The translations under genes were made by a program, and so were the position numbers. From NCBI GenBank assembly GCA_049999805.1, contig JBNGIO010004152.1, positions 1 through 32,548 on the forward strand: a stretch of 32,548 nt of DNA. The letters run 5' to 3'. This DNA is from Folioceros fuciformis. Lineage: Eukaryota > Anthocerotophyta > Anthocerotopsida > Anthocerotales. How positions within the stretch are numbered: position 1 is the first letter of the stretch; the number at the start of each line of letters is the position of its first letter. Positions 22,356-31,148 of this stretch are shown here, piece by piece. The notes beneath the pieces were generated by a model that made no database searches, was not told the DNA's origin, and was given only the letters and a program-made list of their open reading frames with translations.

Positions 22356-22589
22356 CGTTCCCCGGGAAGGTGGATTGGAGTAAGGTCGGAGGAGGCGGGC
22401 TTCGGGGAGGGCAAGCTCGCCGCGGGAGGGTGCACACGTCAGGGTCGGTCTTTTCCGAGGTTAGAACTGAGATCCGACAGCAATTTGACTGCAATGGTTG
22501 TCGCACGCGTGTTTCGGGCAAGGGATTAGGATAGGACTGATTGTTGTATCTGACGACGGGAATGGGTTGTGGCAGTGCCGAGGAAGACG

Positions 22590-23495
22590 ATGACGGGGGT
22601 GTGGCTCACCGTGCAGTTGGCCCTTGTGGCCTTGCTTGTGATTGGAAGCAGCGGCGTTGGGGCCGCGGCTAGCAGCCGGCATCGGAAAAAACTCCACGTG
22701 CCCAAGGGAGTGAGCCTCTCCTACCCGCCCTTCACCTCCGCGCTGAACTGCAGCTTCAACGCAAGCCCCCCAGAGACCCGAGCGTGCATTCCGTCCAACC
22801 CGCCCGGCGAGATCTTGTTCCTCGACGACAACAACGTGATTTCAGTGCGCTACACGTACAACAAGAAGGTGCGGCTGTACAAGAAGAAGAGCAAGCTCGC
22901 GGCTTCTTTCTCCACGGAGTATGTGATCAACTTCGACCGCGACGTTGAGCGGACCGTGCGGGTGCTGTTCGGTGGGGGATTCGCCTTTGCCATCACCCCC
23001 AACCAGGACGTGGGGAACAGCGGGCCTGAGAGTCTCGGCTTGTTCGAGATCGATCCCGCGACGGGCAAGTCGCTACGCGGGAAGAAGACTAAGACTGTGG
23101 CCGTGGAGATCGACACCTCCCGCGTGGCGGAAGAGACCTGGGACCCGCAGATTCCGCATGTTGGACTGGACATCGACAGCGTGCACTCCGTGGTGGACAG
23201 CTTCCTGTGGGACGGGCTGAGCTTCATCGATCGGAAGATTGGGGTGTTCATCGATTACGATGCCAGGAAGGAGTATCTTTCCGTGAAGTTTCAGAACGTG
23301 TCTGCTAACGGGAAGCCCAACAAGAAGAAGGCGAAGCTGTACCTGGAATACTCTGGTTTGAGGCTGTCGGATTACGTGAAGGAGAAGTCGTATGTCGGGT
23401 TCTCTTCCAGAATTCCTGTCACCACTGACGGGGTTTATAGGCTTTCCCATTGGAAATTCAGCACCAAGTGGGTTGTCACCCGTCACTGGCACTGA
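22590..23495 (+). CDS. Secreted legume-lectin (L-type) domain protein
   Basis: Intronless gene, 301 aa from the ATG at 22590 (the open frame extends to a GTG at 22569, not a plausible plant start). Residues 1-27 (MTGVWLTVQLALVALLVIGS...) form a signal peptide. The body is an L-type lectin beta-sandwich: SFSTEYVINFD (106-116), GGGFAFAITPN (128-138), SLGLFEI (148-154), VAVEIDTSR (171-178), WDPQIPHVGLDIDSVHS (184-200). Metal-ligand equivalents are E173, D175, D185 and H190. The loop between D175 and D185 is one residue longer than in classical lectins, the usual Asn ligand is not evident, and the sugar-binding Asp of the DG motif is Gly, as in many receptor-kinase lectin domains. Sequons are at NCS, NAS and NVS. 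No kinase domain or transmembrane segment follows. Sugar binding cannot be assumed. Confidence 0.85.
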   Translation: MTGVWLTVQLALVALLVIGSSGVGAAASSRHRKKLHVPKGVSLSYPPFTSALNCSFNASPPETRACIPSNPPGEILFLDDNNVISVRYTYNKKVRLYKKKSKLAASFSTEYVINFDRDVERTVRVLFGGGFAFAITPNQDVGNSGPESLGLFEIDPATGKSLRGKKTKTVAVEIDTSRVAEETWDPQIPHVGLDIDSVHSVVDSFLWDGLSFIDRKIGVFIDYDARKEYLSVKFQNVSANGKPNKKKAKLYLEYSGLRLSDYVKEKSYVGFSSRIPVTTDGVYRLSHWKFSTKWVVTRHWH

Positions 23496-23637
23496 TGGAT
23501 TTGCGTGCAATTGGCTGTGACCCTCGAATGCCACTGATGGTTTGCGTGGATCAGTGGTGATGAATAAGTGGGTTTTGTCAGCAGTGCCAGTAGATTCTGG
23601 TGTCTGTGTCTCCGTCAGATGACGGATGAGCAGCATC

Positions 23638-23684
23638 TCATGCACATCTGTTTAGAGAGATGTGGAAGTGTGGACAGTGAATTT
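23638..23684 (+). repeat. 47-bp dispersed direct repeat, copy 1 (lectin 3' UTR)
   Basis: Shares TGCACAT, TGTTTA, GATGTGGAAGTGTG and TGAATT in order with 25114-25160; I count 7 differences in 47 positions. Position: 143 bp after the lectin stop. Confidence 0.75.
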
Positions 23685-24469
23685 CAGAATTCTGCTTGCT
23701 ATACGTCACTCACGACAAGTACATGTACATACATCCATACGTAACTTGTCGATCAAGGCTTGTCCATGTGTGGAACATAAAAACAGTGTCAAGATCTCGT
23801 CTACACGTACAGAAACCAGACACCTGATGAAGTGATTTGTGGAGTGATGTCTCCCTCCTTTCGAAGCATCTGAAAGGGAAGCATCACACTGTATGCCACA
23901 CCCGTGCCCAGAACCACCTCAGTAAGATGATTTCCGGAAGACAGATTCAAGGAAGCCTACGCATCAGCACTGCCTGCAGCGGAGGCAAGGCAGACCAGAA
24001 ACAAGGGTACCCACAAATCGAGTTCCCGCCCGCCACCAGGAGACGGGCACAGCTTAATAGCGCGCTAACCCACCCTATCAGTTTATTTAACCGGAGTAAA
24101 TACGATTAACCAGCTCTCATCCATCATTATCCACGTTTAACGGATTTTAGTCTAACATAAGGAAACTAATATCAAAGGACCCTTATTAACAAACAAATAC
24201 CGGCCAGACAGTCCAATGGTTCTTGGCCTGCCAGGCCACAAGTGTATAAGAGCCCGTCACCGAATATAAACGACAGGCTGATTCACATTCCAAGTTCTAA
24301 TCTCGCCACAGCTCAAGCACGCCTGACCCTAGCTAGCATTGTACCACATGAAGCTCTTCCTGGTCATCATCTCCTCATCTTGTGGTCTAAAATAGTTCAG
24401 GGGATCATTAGAGTGTTACCAAGCAGCTCTACTTTGCAGAATACCGCATGCTTCCTAGCCATACCATCG

Positions 24470-24763
24470 TTCCCATATTATTGTCTAATATTATTGTCTA
24501 GTTTGCTGATGTTCGAGGACTTCAAGATTGGACTTGCAAAGTAGAAACTATCATTCCCATATTATTCTCTAGTTTGCTGATGTTCGAGGACTTCAAGATT
24601 GGACTTGCAAAGTTGAAACTATCATTCCCATATTATTGTTTAGTTTGCTGATGTTCGAGGACTTCAAGATTGGACTTGCAAAGTTGAAACTATTGCTCCC
24701 ATATTATTGTCTAGTTTGCTAATGTTCGAGGACTTCAAGATTGGACTTGCAAAGTTGAAACTC
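24470..24763. repeat. 71-bp tandem repeat, four copies
   Basis: GATGTTCGAGGACTTCAAGA recurs at 24508, 24579, 24650 and, with one change, 24721: exactly 71-bp spacing. The first unit carries an internal duplication of TATTATTGTCTA. Two further diverged echoes (CAAGATATGGGTGCAAGG, TTAAGATATGGGTACAAGG) follow to about 24870. Confidence 0.92.
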
Positions 24764-25113
24764 AAGATATGGGTGCAAGGCCTCCTTAGGACTACTTTGG
24801 ACTTAGAAAGTTGGAATCTTAAGATATGGGTACAAGGACATCTTAACACTACTTTGCAATCGCAAAGTTGGTCGCTAACTAGGTAATGGGCGCCAAAAGG
24901 TTTTCTTGCAAGGTGGTGGCATGTCGTCCGTCGCTGTGCACAAATGTCTTGTTTGGCCTTGACCAAAATCTCGGGTACGCCCCAAAGGGAACACGTGTAG
25001 CCTCTGTTTATGAAAAATCCTAGAGAGGCAATGTGTCCCATCTTGCATGCCATATTTATCAGTAGCAAATTGCGGTGTTTGTATCTATATCTGCACACAG
25101 ATAAAGCCACATT

Positions 25114-25160
25114 TCCTGCACATTTGTTTACAGTGATGTGGAAGTGTGCACAATGAATTA
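25114..25160 (+). repeat. 47-bp dispersed direct repeat, copy 2
   Basis: Diverged copy of 23638-23684 in the same orientation, about 1.48 kb downstream, immediately before the Mutator-like relic. Confidence 0.75.
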
Positions 25161-25210
25161 GAGTTTAGGTAGACCCTAAACCCTAATAGTTGTTTACTAT
25201 TTATTTTCAA

Positions 25211-26760
25211 GTGCAAAATCCTAATCTAGGAAGATTTGATCTAGTTACTAGTGTTCATCAAGGAAAGGTTTCCCAATTGAAAGTGAAGCGTGCTTATATT
25301 CTAGATGACCGGGTTCTTGATTTTCTTGCTTGGGAGCAAACAAATTCTTGCTTCCCTACCTTATTTTGAAGGGTGCATCATTGGATTGTGAAGGAGGAGT
25401 GGAAGTACCATGATAAACCTACTCAAGGCAACGACATCACTACCTATCACTGCCAATGCAGACCATCTAGACACTACATTGTGAAGAAGCTACATCAACA
25501 CTTGCTCCAAATGTAAGGCCAAAAACTAGACCAGGTAGTAGGCGTCCTAAGATTAGTAAAAAGAGGGGATGCCAATTTCAGTTTGTAGTTACTTGATTGC
25601 TGCTAGGACTTGGCATCATGGAATTGAGACTCCAACATAGTTGTCATATTGATGTTGCTGGCGAATTTTTCCACGAAGAGCTTATGACAAGATCTGAAGC
25701 TCACCCTATACGGCTAGCCCCCACTCTGTTCGCTAAGAAGAGACAATGGGTGCAGTACAAGCTACTCTACCAAGTGCAAAAACACCGCATTATGGTGAAC
25801 CATAAGGAGGAAGTTCATAGAAAGTGTCGTAGGAACCCAAGGTATAAATTTACTCGAGATGATTTTCTCACTCCAAAAGATGTTCAAAACATGCAAGCTC
25901 ATGTTGCCTCTTGTTCTTACCAACTCCACGCCAATGATGTGGACAATGTTCGACTCTGGATGGATGTCAACAAGGACTTAGTTATTTATCTTGAAAATCT
26001 TTCTATGCCTAACTTTGCTCCATGAAGTAGTTTCTTCGAGGTAGGTGGGTTGATTGGCTTTACATGTCTTGGTGGAAGGGGTGGACGTTCATTTTTGGTA
26101 CCAGCAGCAATGTAAGCAACATGGGTTTGTGGGAAATAGTAAGTTGGATTGTGTAATAAAACATGTTGTGGCAAAGGCCTCTAAGACTCCAAACAACTTT
26201 GTGGCTTTACTAACACCAACGCATAGAAGGGCGTATAATCTTGGGGGCAGCAAGGTCAATGCAAGCACTATATATGTAGTTTCTAATATAGATAGTAGGT
26301 GGTCATGTTGTATGTGCCCTTGGGCTGCGTAGGGTCACACATGCACGCATTTGATTAAGGTGCTCATGATGTTGAGTCAAGTAGTGCCTACAATTTCACT
26401 TGTTCGGAAACTTATGGAGCCTACTCATTCGTATCAAACGTATGAGAGGGAAAGCTTGCATTTGTTTTAGACTCTATAGGCTCACACTTATACCGTGCAG
26501 GGGGTTCACATTCCAGATGTGCACACTTTTCCTGTCCTGGATGAAGAAATTAGAAAATTTGTGCAAAAGGTTGTTGATGACCACATAAAAAATCAGCGTG
26601 ACGACCAATGGGAGGATGACAAGTGCTAGGTTTGCTTGGACAAGCTGCATGACATTATTCAAAGATAACCAAACCTTTTAGACAATGCTGTGGGACTCTT
26701 GGTGGGCCTTGTTTAGAAAATGGAGAGCATAAAAGCTCAAGTTATGGATGGGGGCTGACC
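25211..26760 (+). pseudogene. Mutator-like (MULE) transposase relic lacking its catalytic core
   Basis: The N-terminal part reads from 25211 with a TGA at 25367, changes frame near 25505, has a TGA near 25592 and continues to 26025. It shows ITTYHCQCRPSRHYIV, SKKRGCQFQFVV, DFLTPKDVQNMQAHVAS and NDVDNVRLWMDVNKD, the layout of the zinc-binding and helical N-terminal region of plant MULE transposases. The C-terminal part resumes at 26054 with a SWIM zinc finger (C-x-C at 26309-26317, C-x-H at 26342-26350), interrupted by a TAG at 26330, and ends in a MULE-like tail (IPDVHTFPVLDEEIRKFVQK, 26510-26629). About 100 bp separate the halves where several hundred codons of DDE core normally lie, so this is an internally deleted, non-autonomous copy. 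Terminal inverted repeats were not found by eye. Confidence 0.75.
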
Positions 26761-28064
26761 ACTACTTAGCAACTAGTGAGCGATAATATGTTGGGAGATA
26801 ATTCGACGAAGCAGAAGCAAAGTTCTTTGAACCAGCCCAAAAATGAAACCAACGACAGAAGCAACATGCAATGTAGGATGTCGCTAAAGTATGGACTCGA
26901 CCTTTGGCAGCAAAAGAGAAGTCCTTCATAGCTTTAGCCAAGGATACGCAGACAAGAGATAGCACGTTGTAATCCAGGTCTCCATCCCCTTTGTTCCTAA
27001 GGTCTCCATCTCGTTTGTTCAAATCCAAGGTGCCGATAATGAAGCAGCCTGTGTTGCTGACCATGGTGGAAGTCGTGTTGCTCATCATGGATGAAGAGCT
27101 CTTCGCTAGGAAGGGAGAGAAGATCCTGGCTGGTGAGTCACAATGGCAGGTAAATCACACGTGTAGTACAGGCTTGTTAAACTTTGGCGACGGATTGCTA
27201 ATGAGCAACCTATGTATAACGGGAGGCCATCACTAAACTTGCTGTTTGTGGCCGTTGGAAGGGGCTGACCACATAGACGATTGGATTGCACCTATTGTCA
27301 GAGTGCAAGGTTGAGAAGAAGATAATGCGATGGATCAGGCCTGTCTATGTCCCTTCTAGGTTTCACGTTTCCTCGCTTCCTGGCCTTTGCGTGTGTGTGG
27401 CTCGTTCTTTCGTCTGCGTTGTCTGACTGTAGGTCGTTAAGCTTGTTCGCCGATGTGCGGCCTCTTTGTGTTCTAGACAGTTGCTGGTGTCCTAGTGCCA
27501 GGGATCGACCGGTGCTGCAGCGTTGCATTAGGCCAGCGCATAGTTTCTAAATGTTTTGTCTGAATCGTTTGTTTGATGGGCTCAACTTATGGTCGCAGGC
27601 TGTTCAGTGCATGACACTGTCTGACATGAGTGGGGTAAATTGTGGTCTCTCTCTGAGTTTCTGACCTCTTGGATGCCTGTGTTGAGCATTGAGCCCTTCG
27701 AAGTTGGAGGATGATCAACTCATAGACCTGTTCTTATGTCTTGTGGTGATACAACAAGCACTACCAGCTGACAACTTCTCCAGTTATAGTTACATGTAGG
27801 AAATGTGTTCTTTTCTATTGAGTGCGTGATTTTGTTGTGGGTTATCTCTTGAGTTTGTTACCCCAAAATGTCCTTCATGCCTCAATGGGCAAGTTGCTTT
27901 CCTCTCTAGGCTGATGTTGACAAGAAAAATTAATTGGAATCCAATTTGAGAGAGCTTGCATCGAGCTCTTTTTTTTATCGTGAAGAAAAAAAAAATCTGA
28001 TTATCCATAGTTTACACTACAACAAGGCACAGCAAAAGCGAAAGCGTCTGTCACTGCATAATGG
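26761..28064. other. Gene-free region between the MULE relic and the 28-bp array
   Basis: No gene is supported. Short plus-strand open frames at 26991-27236 and 27347-27550 and minus-strand frames opposite them lack recognisable similarity; some may be further transposon debris. The dispersed repeat end (copy B) lies at 27922-27972, followed by a short A-run near 27985. Confidence 0.4.
27922..27972. repeat. Dispersed repeat end, copy B
   Basis: Similar to 19801-19856. Here the inverted pair AGAGCT/AGCTCT flanks TGCATCG, giving a small potential stem-loop, followed by T-rich and A-rich tracts. Confidence 0.6.
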
Positions 28065-28232
28065 ATTAGCATGCAAGCTAATTCTAAGCTGCATTAGCAT
28101 GCAAGCTAATTCTAAGCTGCATTAGCATGCAAGCTAATTCTAAGCTGCATTAGCATGCAAGCTAATTCTAAGCTGCATTAGCATGCAAGCTAATTCTAAG
28201 CTGCATTAGCATTCAAGCTAATTTTAAGCTGC
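28065..28232. repeat. 28-bp tandem repeat, six copies
   Basis: Units begin ATTAGCATGCAAGCTAATTC at 28065, 28093, 28121, 28149, 28177 and 28205. The first five are virtually identical; the last has two changes (ATTCAAG, ATTTTAAG). Each unit contains the RY-type motif CATGCAAG and the inverted pair TTAGC/GCTAA. No spacers separate the units, so it is not a CRISPR array. Confidence 0.97.
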
Positions 28233-28261
28233 AAAAGCGCTCAAAACAGGACAAACCTGCA

Positions 28262-30075
28262 GCTAGGAGCCGGCCCTTATGTGACTTGCCCGCCCCACGG
28301 GCAGGAATGGTCCCACTGGTTGTTGTGCAGGAGGAAACCTATTGGTTTCCATTCTTTCCGTCTAAACTTAGAGTGAGCAGAAGTTTGAATGCTTTCTGCA
28401 ACTACAAGGACCTGTTCCCAAATGCGCCATAATAGAGCTTTCTTGGTTGCCGGCTTATTCCCACTGTAGACCATTGCAGTACAATTTTGCCACATGGAGA
28501 ACAACGACAAGGACCAGACCACTCCGCACCATTGGTATTGGAGAAGTGGCCCTCCCGACTGCCCATCAAGCCCGAATAAGGCAGTTTGCTCGGTAACCAA
28601 GAGAGCTCTCTTTGCGAGAAGTCTCTGTAGCCACCGACCAACCTCGTTCCAGATACCTTGCGCATACTCACACTGAAAGAAAATATGTTGGCTTTTATGA
28701 GGGGCGCCAACGCTTCATAACCTATAACATTCCTCCCCCGTAGCCACCAACAACCCATCCCAACGATCTACATTAGGCAAACAAGCTTGAAAGAAACACC
28801 AGATGGTTATCCTCACCTTAGGGGGGATCTCTAAGGTTGACCACAAGAATTTGATCGTAGTCCGCTGCCAGCGCTAGGAAAGCCTCAATCTAGGAGCCAG
28901 ACGACTTCTCCGAAGAGGTTTTTGAGTGCGCACCAGCCGGAGGTATATGACTGCCGATGGAAAGTTGAAGAGCGATTTTATTGTAGCCTTTGCACTTCCT
29001 GCACTCCCTGGCCACGTGTATAGGTCAGGACGCATCACTAGCTCCCAGTTCTCCTTCAAGCAAAACCAACATCTAACAAGACTTTGTTGCAGGTCCTGTT
29101 TCCTGTTGCCTTGTTCTTCCTGGGTAAGCTAGAGACCTGCCCGTCTAGCCTTGTAGAGCGTAGTAATCCCTCTCAAGGCTACTCCACCTATCGCGCCTTC
29201 CTCTCGACCTCTCTCCTCCAGAAGTCCCTTTGTGTTCAGCGTCCTAAAAGAGAGGTTCCCTTTATCATGTGTTAGTGACGACACGAGCATCGCTCTATCA
29301 AAGTTTGGAAGGGGCACTTCCTGCTCCTGGTCGGAGCCATCTGACTTATCTTCCATGGGGTAAGCTCCCCACATATTGTTGCCCACCTGGGCCTCCTTCA
29401 ATAGCGCTTGCTTCACCTCCTCTGCCATCCCTTCCTGAAGCCAAGAAAGCATTAGTCTCACGTGTCGGATAGGAACCCCAAACTCTTCTCGCGTCTCCTC
29501 TGCTGTTTTCCAACCATCCTCTCTTCGGTTCCACAGGTGCCCGAGCTGTACAATTCCTCTTCTACTAGCAGAACCAAAGATCTAGGACCGACACACCCAA
29601 GACAAAAAAATTCTTGTAAACACAGCCCCTTAAAACCTTGGAGAGCAAGGCCAAGCACATCATCCCTATCCCTAGGCTTGGCTAAGATAAGGAAGGCTTT
29701 CACCTCCAAGAAGCTGCGCCAAATAGAGGCAAAGAGAGGGGAGCAGTCCCTAATGTTCAACAGGGGCCTATCTGCGAGTATGTTGTCCAAAGATCTCCGC
29801 CCCTGGGCAACCGCTTGAGTTTGCTGTAGGTGTTGGATTAACGAACTTTTCCAAGGGTATCCTATTGGACCAACTGCCTTCAGAACCCATTGCGAATGCA
29901 AGATCTTCATTTTGCTCTTGAGGTCGACCAACCCCAACCCACCCAAGCGCTTGCATTGAATGATATGTTGCCACGCTACCTTATGGGAAGAAGAGAGCAA
30001 CTCCTTAGACTTGCTCCATAAGAAGTTAGAAATAATCTGTTGCAATCTCCTCTGTAAATAACAGGCCTCGTGCAC
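28262..30075 (-). mobile_element. L1-like LINE, 3' part of ORF2 (broken)
   Basis: On the minus strand the part nearest 30075 reads QRRLQQIISNFLWSKSKELL, HKVAWQHIIQCKRLGGLGLV and DLKSKMKILHSQWVLKAV, the typical C-terminal segment after the reverse transcriptase of plant L1 elements. Further along (28700-28277) the frame shifts repeatedly but shows the zf-RVT-like CEYAQGIWNEVGRWLQ and a tail through LLWRIWEQVLVVAESIQ. The reverse-transcriptase catalytic core and all 5' sequence are absent, as expected of a 5'-truncated copy. Several frameshifts show it is dead. Its 3' side abuts the 28-bp array; I see no clean poly(A). Confidence 0.85.
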
Positions 30076-30237
30076 CTAGCTAAGCAAGCTAGCATGCAAA
30101 GGCAAGTAGTCGGTGATAAAGGCAAAAAGCATCTTTAATAATGGAGCAAAAAGAGTTATATACAAATAATAGTTGTAACCCTAAAGTAGCCAGGATTAAT
30201 TAACCCTCGATGGTTATTTCTCTAACACTCCCACTTA
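30068..30237 (-). mobile_element. Possible short LTR with polypurine tract (retroelement remnant)
   Basis: On the minus strand TAAGTGGGAG (30237-30228) resembles a plant copia polypurine tract and is followed at once by TGTTAGAGAAATAACC (30227 onward), a typical LTR beginning. A TATA-like TATATAAC follows. A matching end near 30068 (GGTGCA) would give an LTR of about 160 bp, as in TRIM elements. Against this, 30196-30210 and 30241-30257 form an imperfect inverted repeat (TTAATTAA...CCTCGA) spanning the junction, and no second LTR copy is in the window. Confidence 0.35.
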
Positions 30238-30442
30238 ACCTCGACGGGTTTAATTAAAAAATATTTAAACTTTATCCGTTATCCGTTCTGTTATCCATTA
30301 TCCGTTCCGTTAAGATGAGCAAAGGCGGCGCTGGAATAAGGAGGCTGCCTGTAACCTAACCCGTATTGTCACTACTGCGGCTGGAAGTCGCGATCTTCAC
30401 ACCTGCCTTGCAGTGCCATAGATCCTCTAACTCTCTGCAGAC
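30076..30442. other. AT-rich region with possible LTR edge, between LINE and small open frame
   Basis: It contains the LTR/polypurine candidate described separately and a microrepeat run of TTATCCGTT(C/A) between about 30273 and 30312. From about 30320 the DNA is less AT-rich and leads into the open frame at 30443. No gene. Confidence 0.4.
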
Positions 30443-31069
30443 ATGGTGCAACCTTTGAAGCAAGAAATCTCCAGTCAGAGGTGCCCGCAGAGGAGAAGAA
30501 AACAAGGAGAGGAGTCTCGCGATCCCAGCAAATCTGCGGCTTCAGAGAAGATCTGGCCGACCACGGCCCATAGGCGTGCGTTAATCAATCTGGCCAGGGC
30601 TGAGGAGGAGTGCGAAGAACTAATTAGGTTGCTGGAAGAGGCACAGGTGCACGCTGCCCAGCTCAAGTTGCAGGCTGAAACAGGTGTGGAGATGAGGGAC
30701 GACGACCGGGAGCTAAGTGTGGAGGAGTATAGGGGAAGTGCCGAAGGAGCTGGAGGCTTGTGGTCTGTACGCGCCGAAGAAGGTGAGACGCGCATCGTTC
30801 TAGAGGTAGGTGCCTTCTATTTCCATGTCACAAGATTAGAGTAGTGTGTAGCTTCATCCGCTGAACACATGGAAAAATTTGGCTGACACCCGCTGCTCCT
30901 CCTCCCGCTGAAACTGAACTAAATATGCAAGAGGGTGACAATCCAAAATCGAGTATGAAGATGGAGTCTGATAGGTGTCTGTCTATGTATCTTGTGCAGG
31001 TATAAGCATACAGTGAAATCAAAACTTAGGCTCACAGAAGAAATGCTAGGTTTGTTGGAAGCCTTGTGA
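30443..31069 (+). CDS. Hypothetical coiled-coil protein, one or two exons
   Basis: An ATG at 30443 opens a frame of 133 codons to 30844. Residues 45-80 (RALINLARAEEECEELIRLL and on) are Glu/Leu-rich and predicted by eye to be coiled coil; the N-terminus is basic. A good donor, GAG|GTAGGT, follows base 30806. An AG acceptor at 31005-31006 would join in phase a 20-codon exon (31007-31069) containing SKLRLTEEMLGLLEAL and a TGA. An alternative acceptor at 30999 would end the protein at once. I recognise no family. The copia fragment begins within 80 bp downstream, so the locus may be truncated by insertion. Confidence 0.35.
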
Positions 31070-31148
31070 GTCTCGCTGCCATGTAAGTTTTTCATCATGC
31101 AGTCGAGTATTGAGAAAAATCTACGAGGCCTAACCCCTCGACGTGTGT

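Larger units (their letters stand above)
21103..22589. other. Region between the unrecognised gene and the lectin gene
   Basis: No gene is supported. It contains a 55-bp duplication at 21166-21275 and AT-rich DNA to about 22200. A short plus-strand open frame at 21846-22121 includes a codon-like stretch around 22005-22060 (TWAKDPSQLWQHREVELVR) that could be an exon fragment but matches nothing I know. From 22200 GC content rises sharply into the lectin promoter and 5' UTR. Confidence 0.4.
23496..25210. other. Region downstream of the lectin gene
   Basis: No gene is supported. It holds the lectin 3' UTR, a 71-bp tandem array (24470-24763), and at 25114-25160 a diverged copy of 23638-23684. 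The stretch 23837-24109 is open but starts at GTG and is unrecognised. The sequence around 24900-25110 may be a decayed copy of the lectin 3' end. Confidence 0.45.

Noticed and set aside
22562-22640. Upstream ATG at 22562 as the lectin start
   Set aside because: It is in a different frame from the lectin; at most a short upstream open frame.
25174-25186. Interstitial telomere repeat (CCCTAAACCCTAA)
   Set aside because: Less than two full units; too short to claim telomeric origin, and telo-box-like motifs are common in plants.
27298-27550. Small hydrophobic plus-strand frame and opposing minus-strand frame
   Set aside because: Short, overlapping, no similarity, and within transposon debris.
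28065-28232. CRISPR-like array
   Set aside because: Repeats are contiguous without spacers and the DNA is plant nuclear; it is an ordinary tandem repeat.
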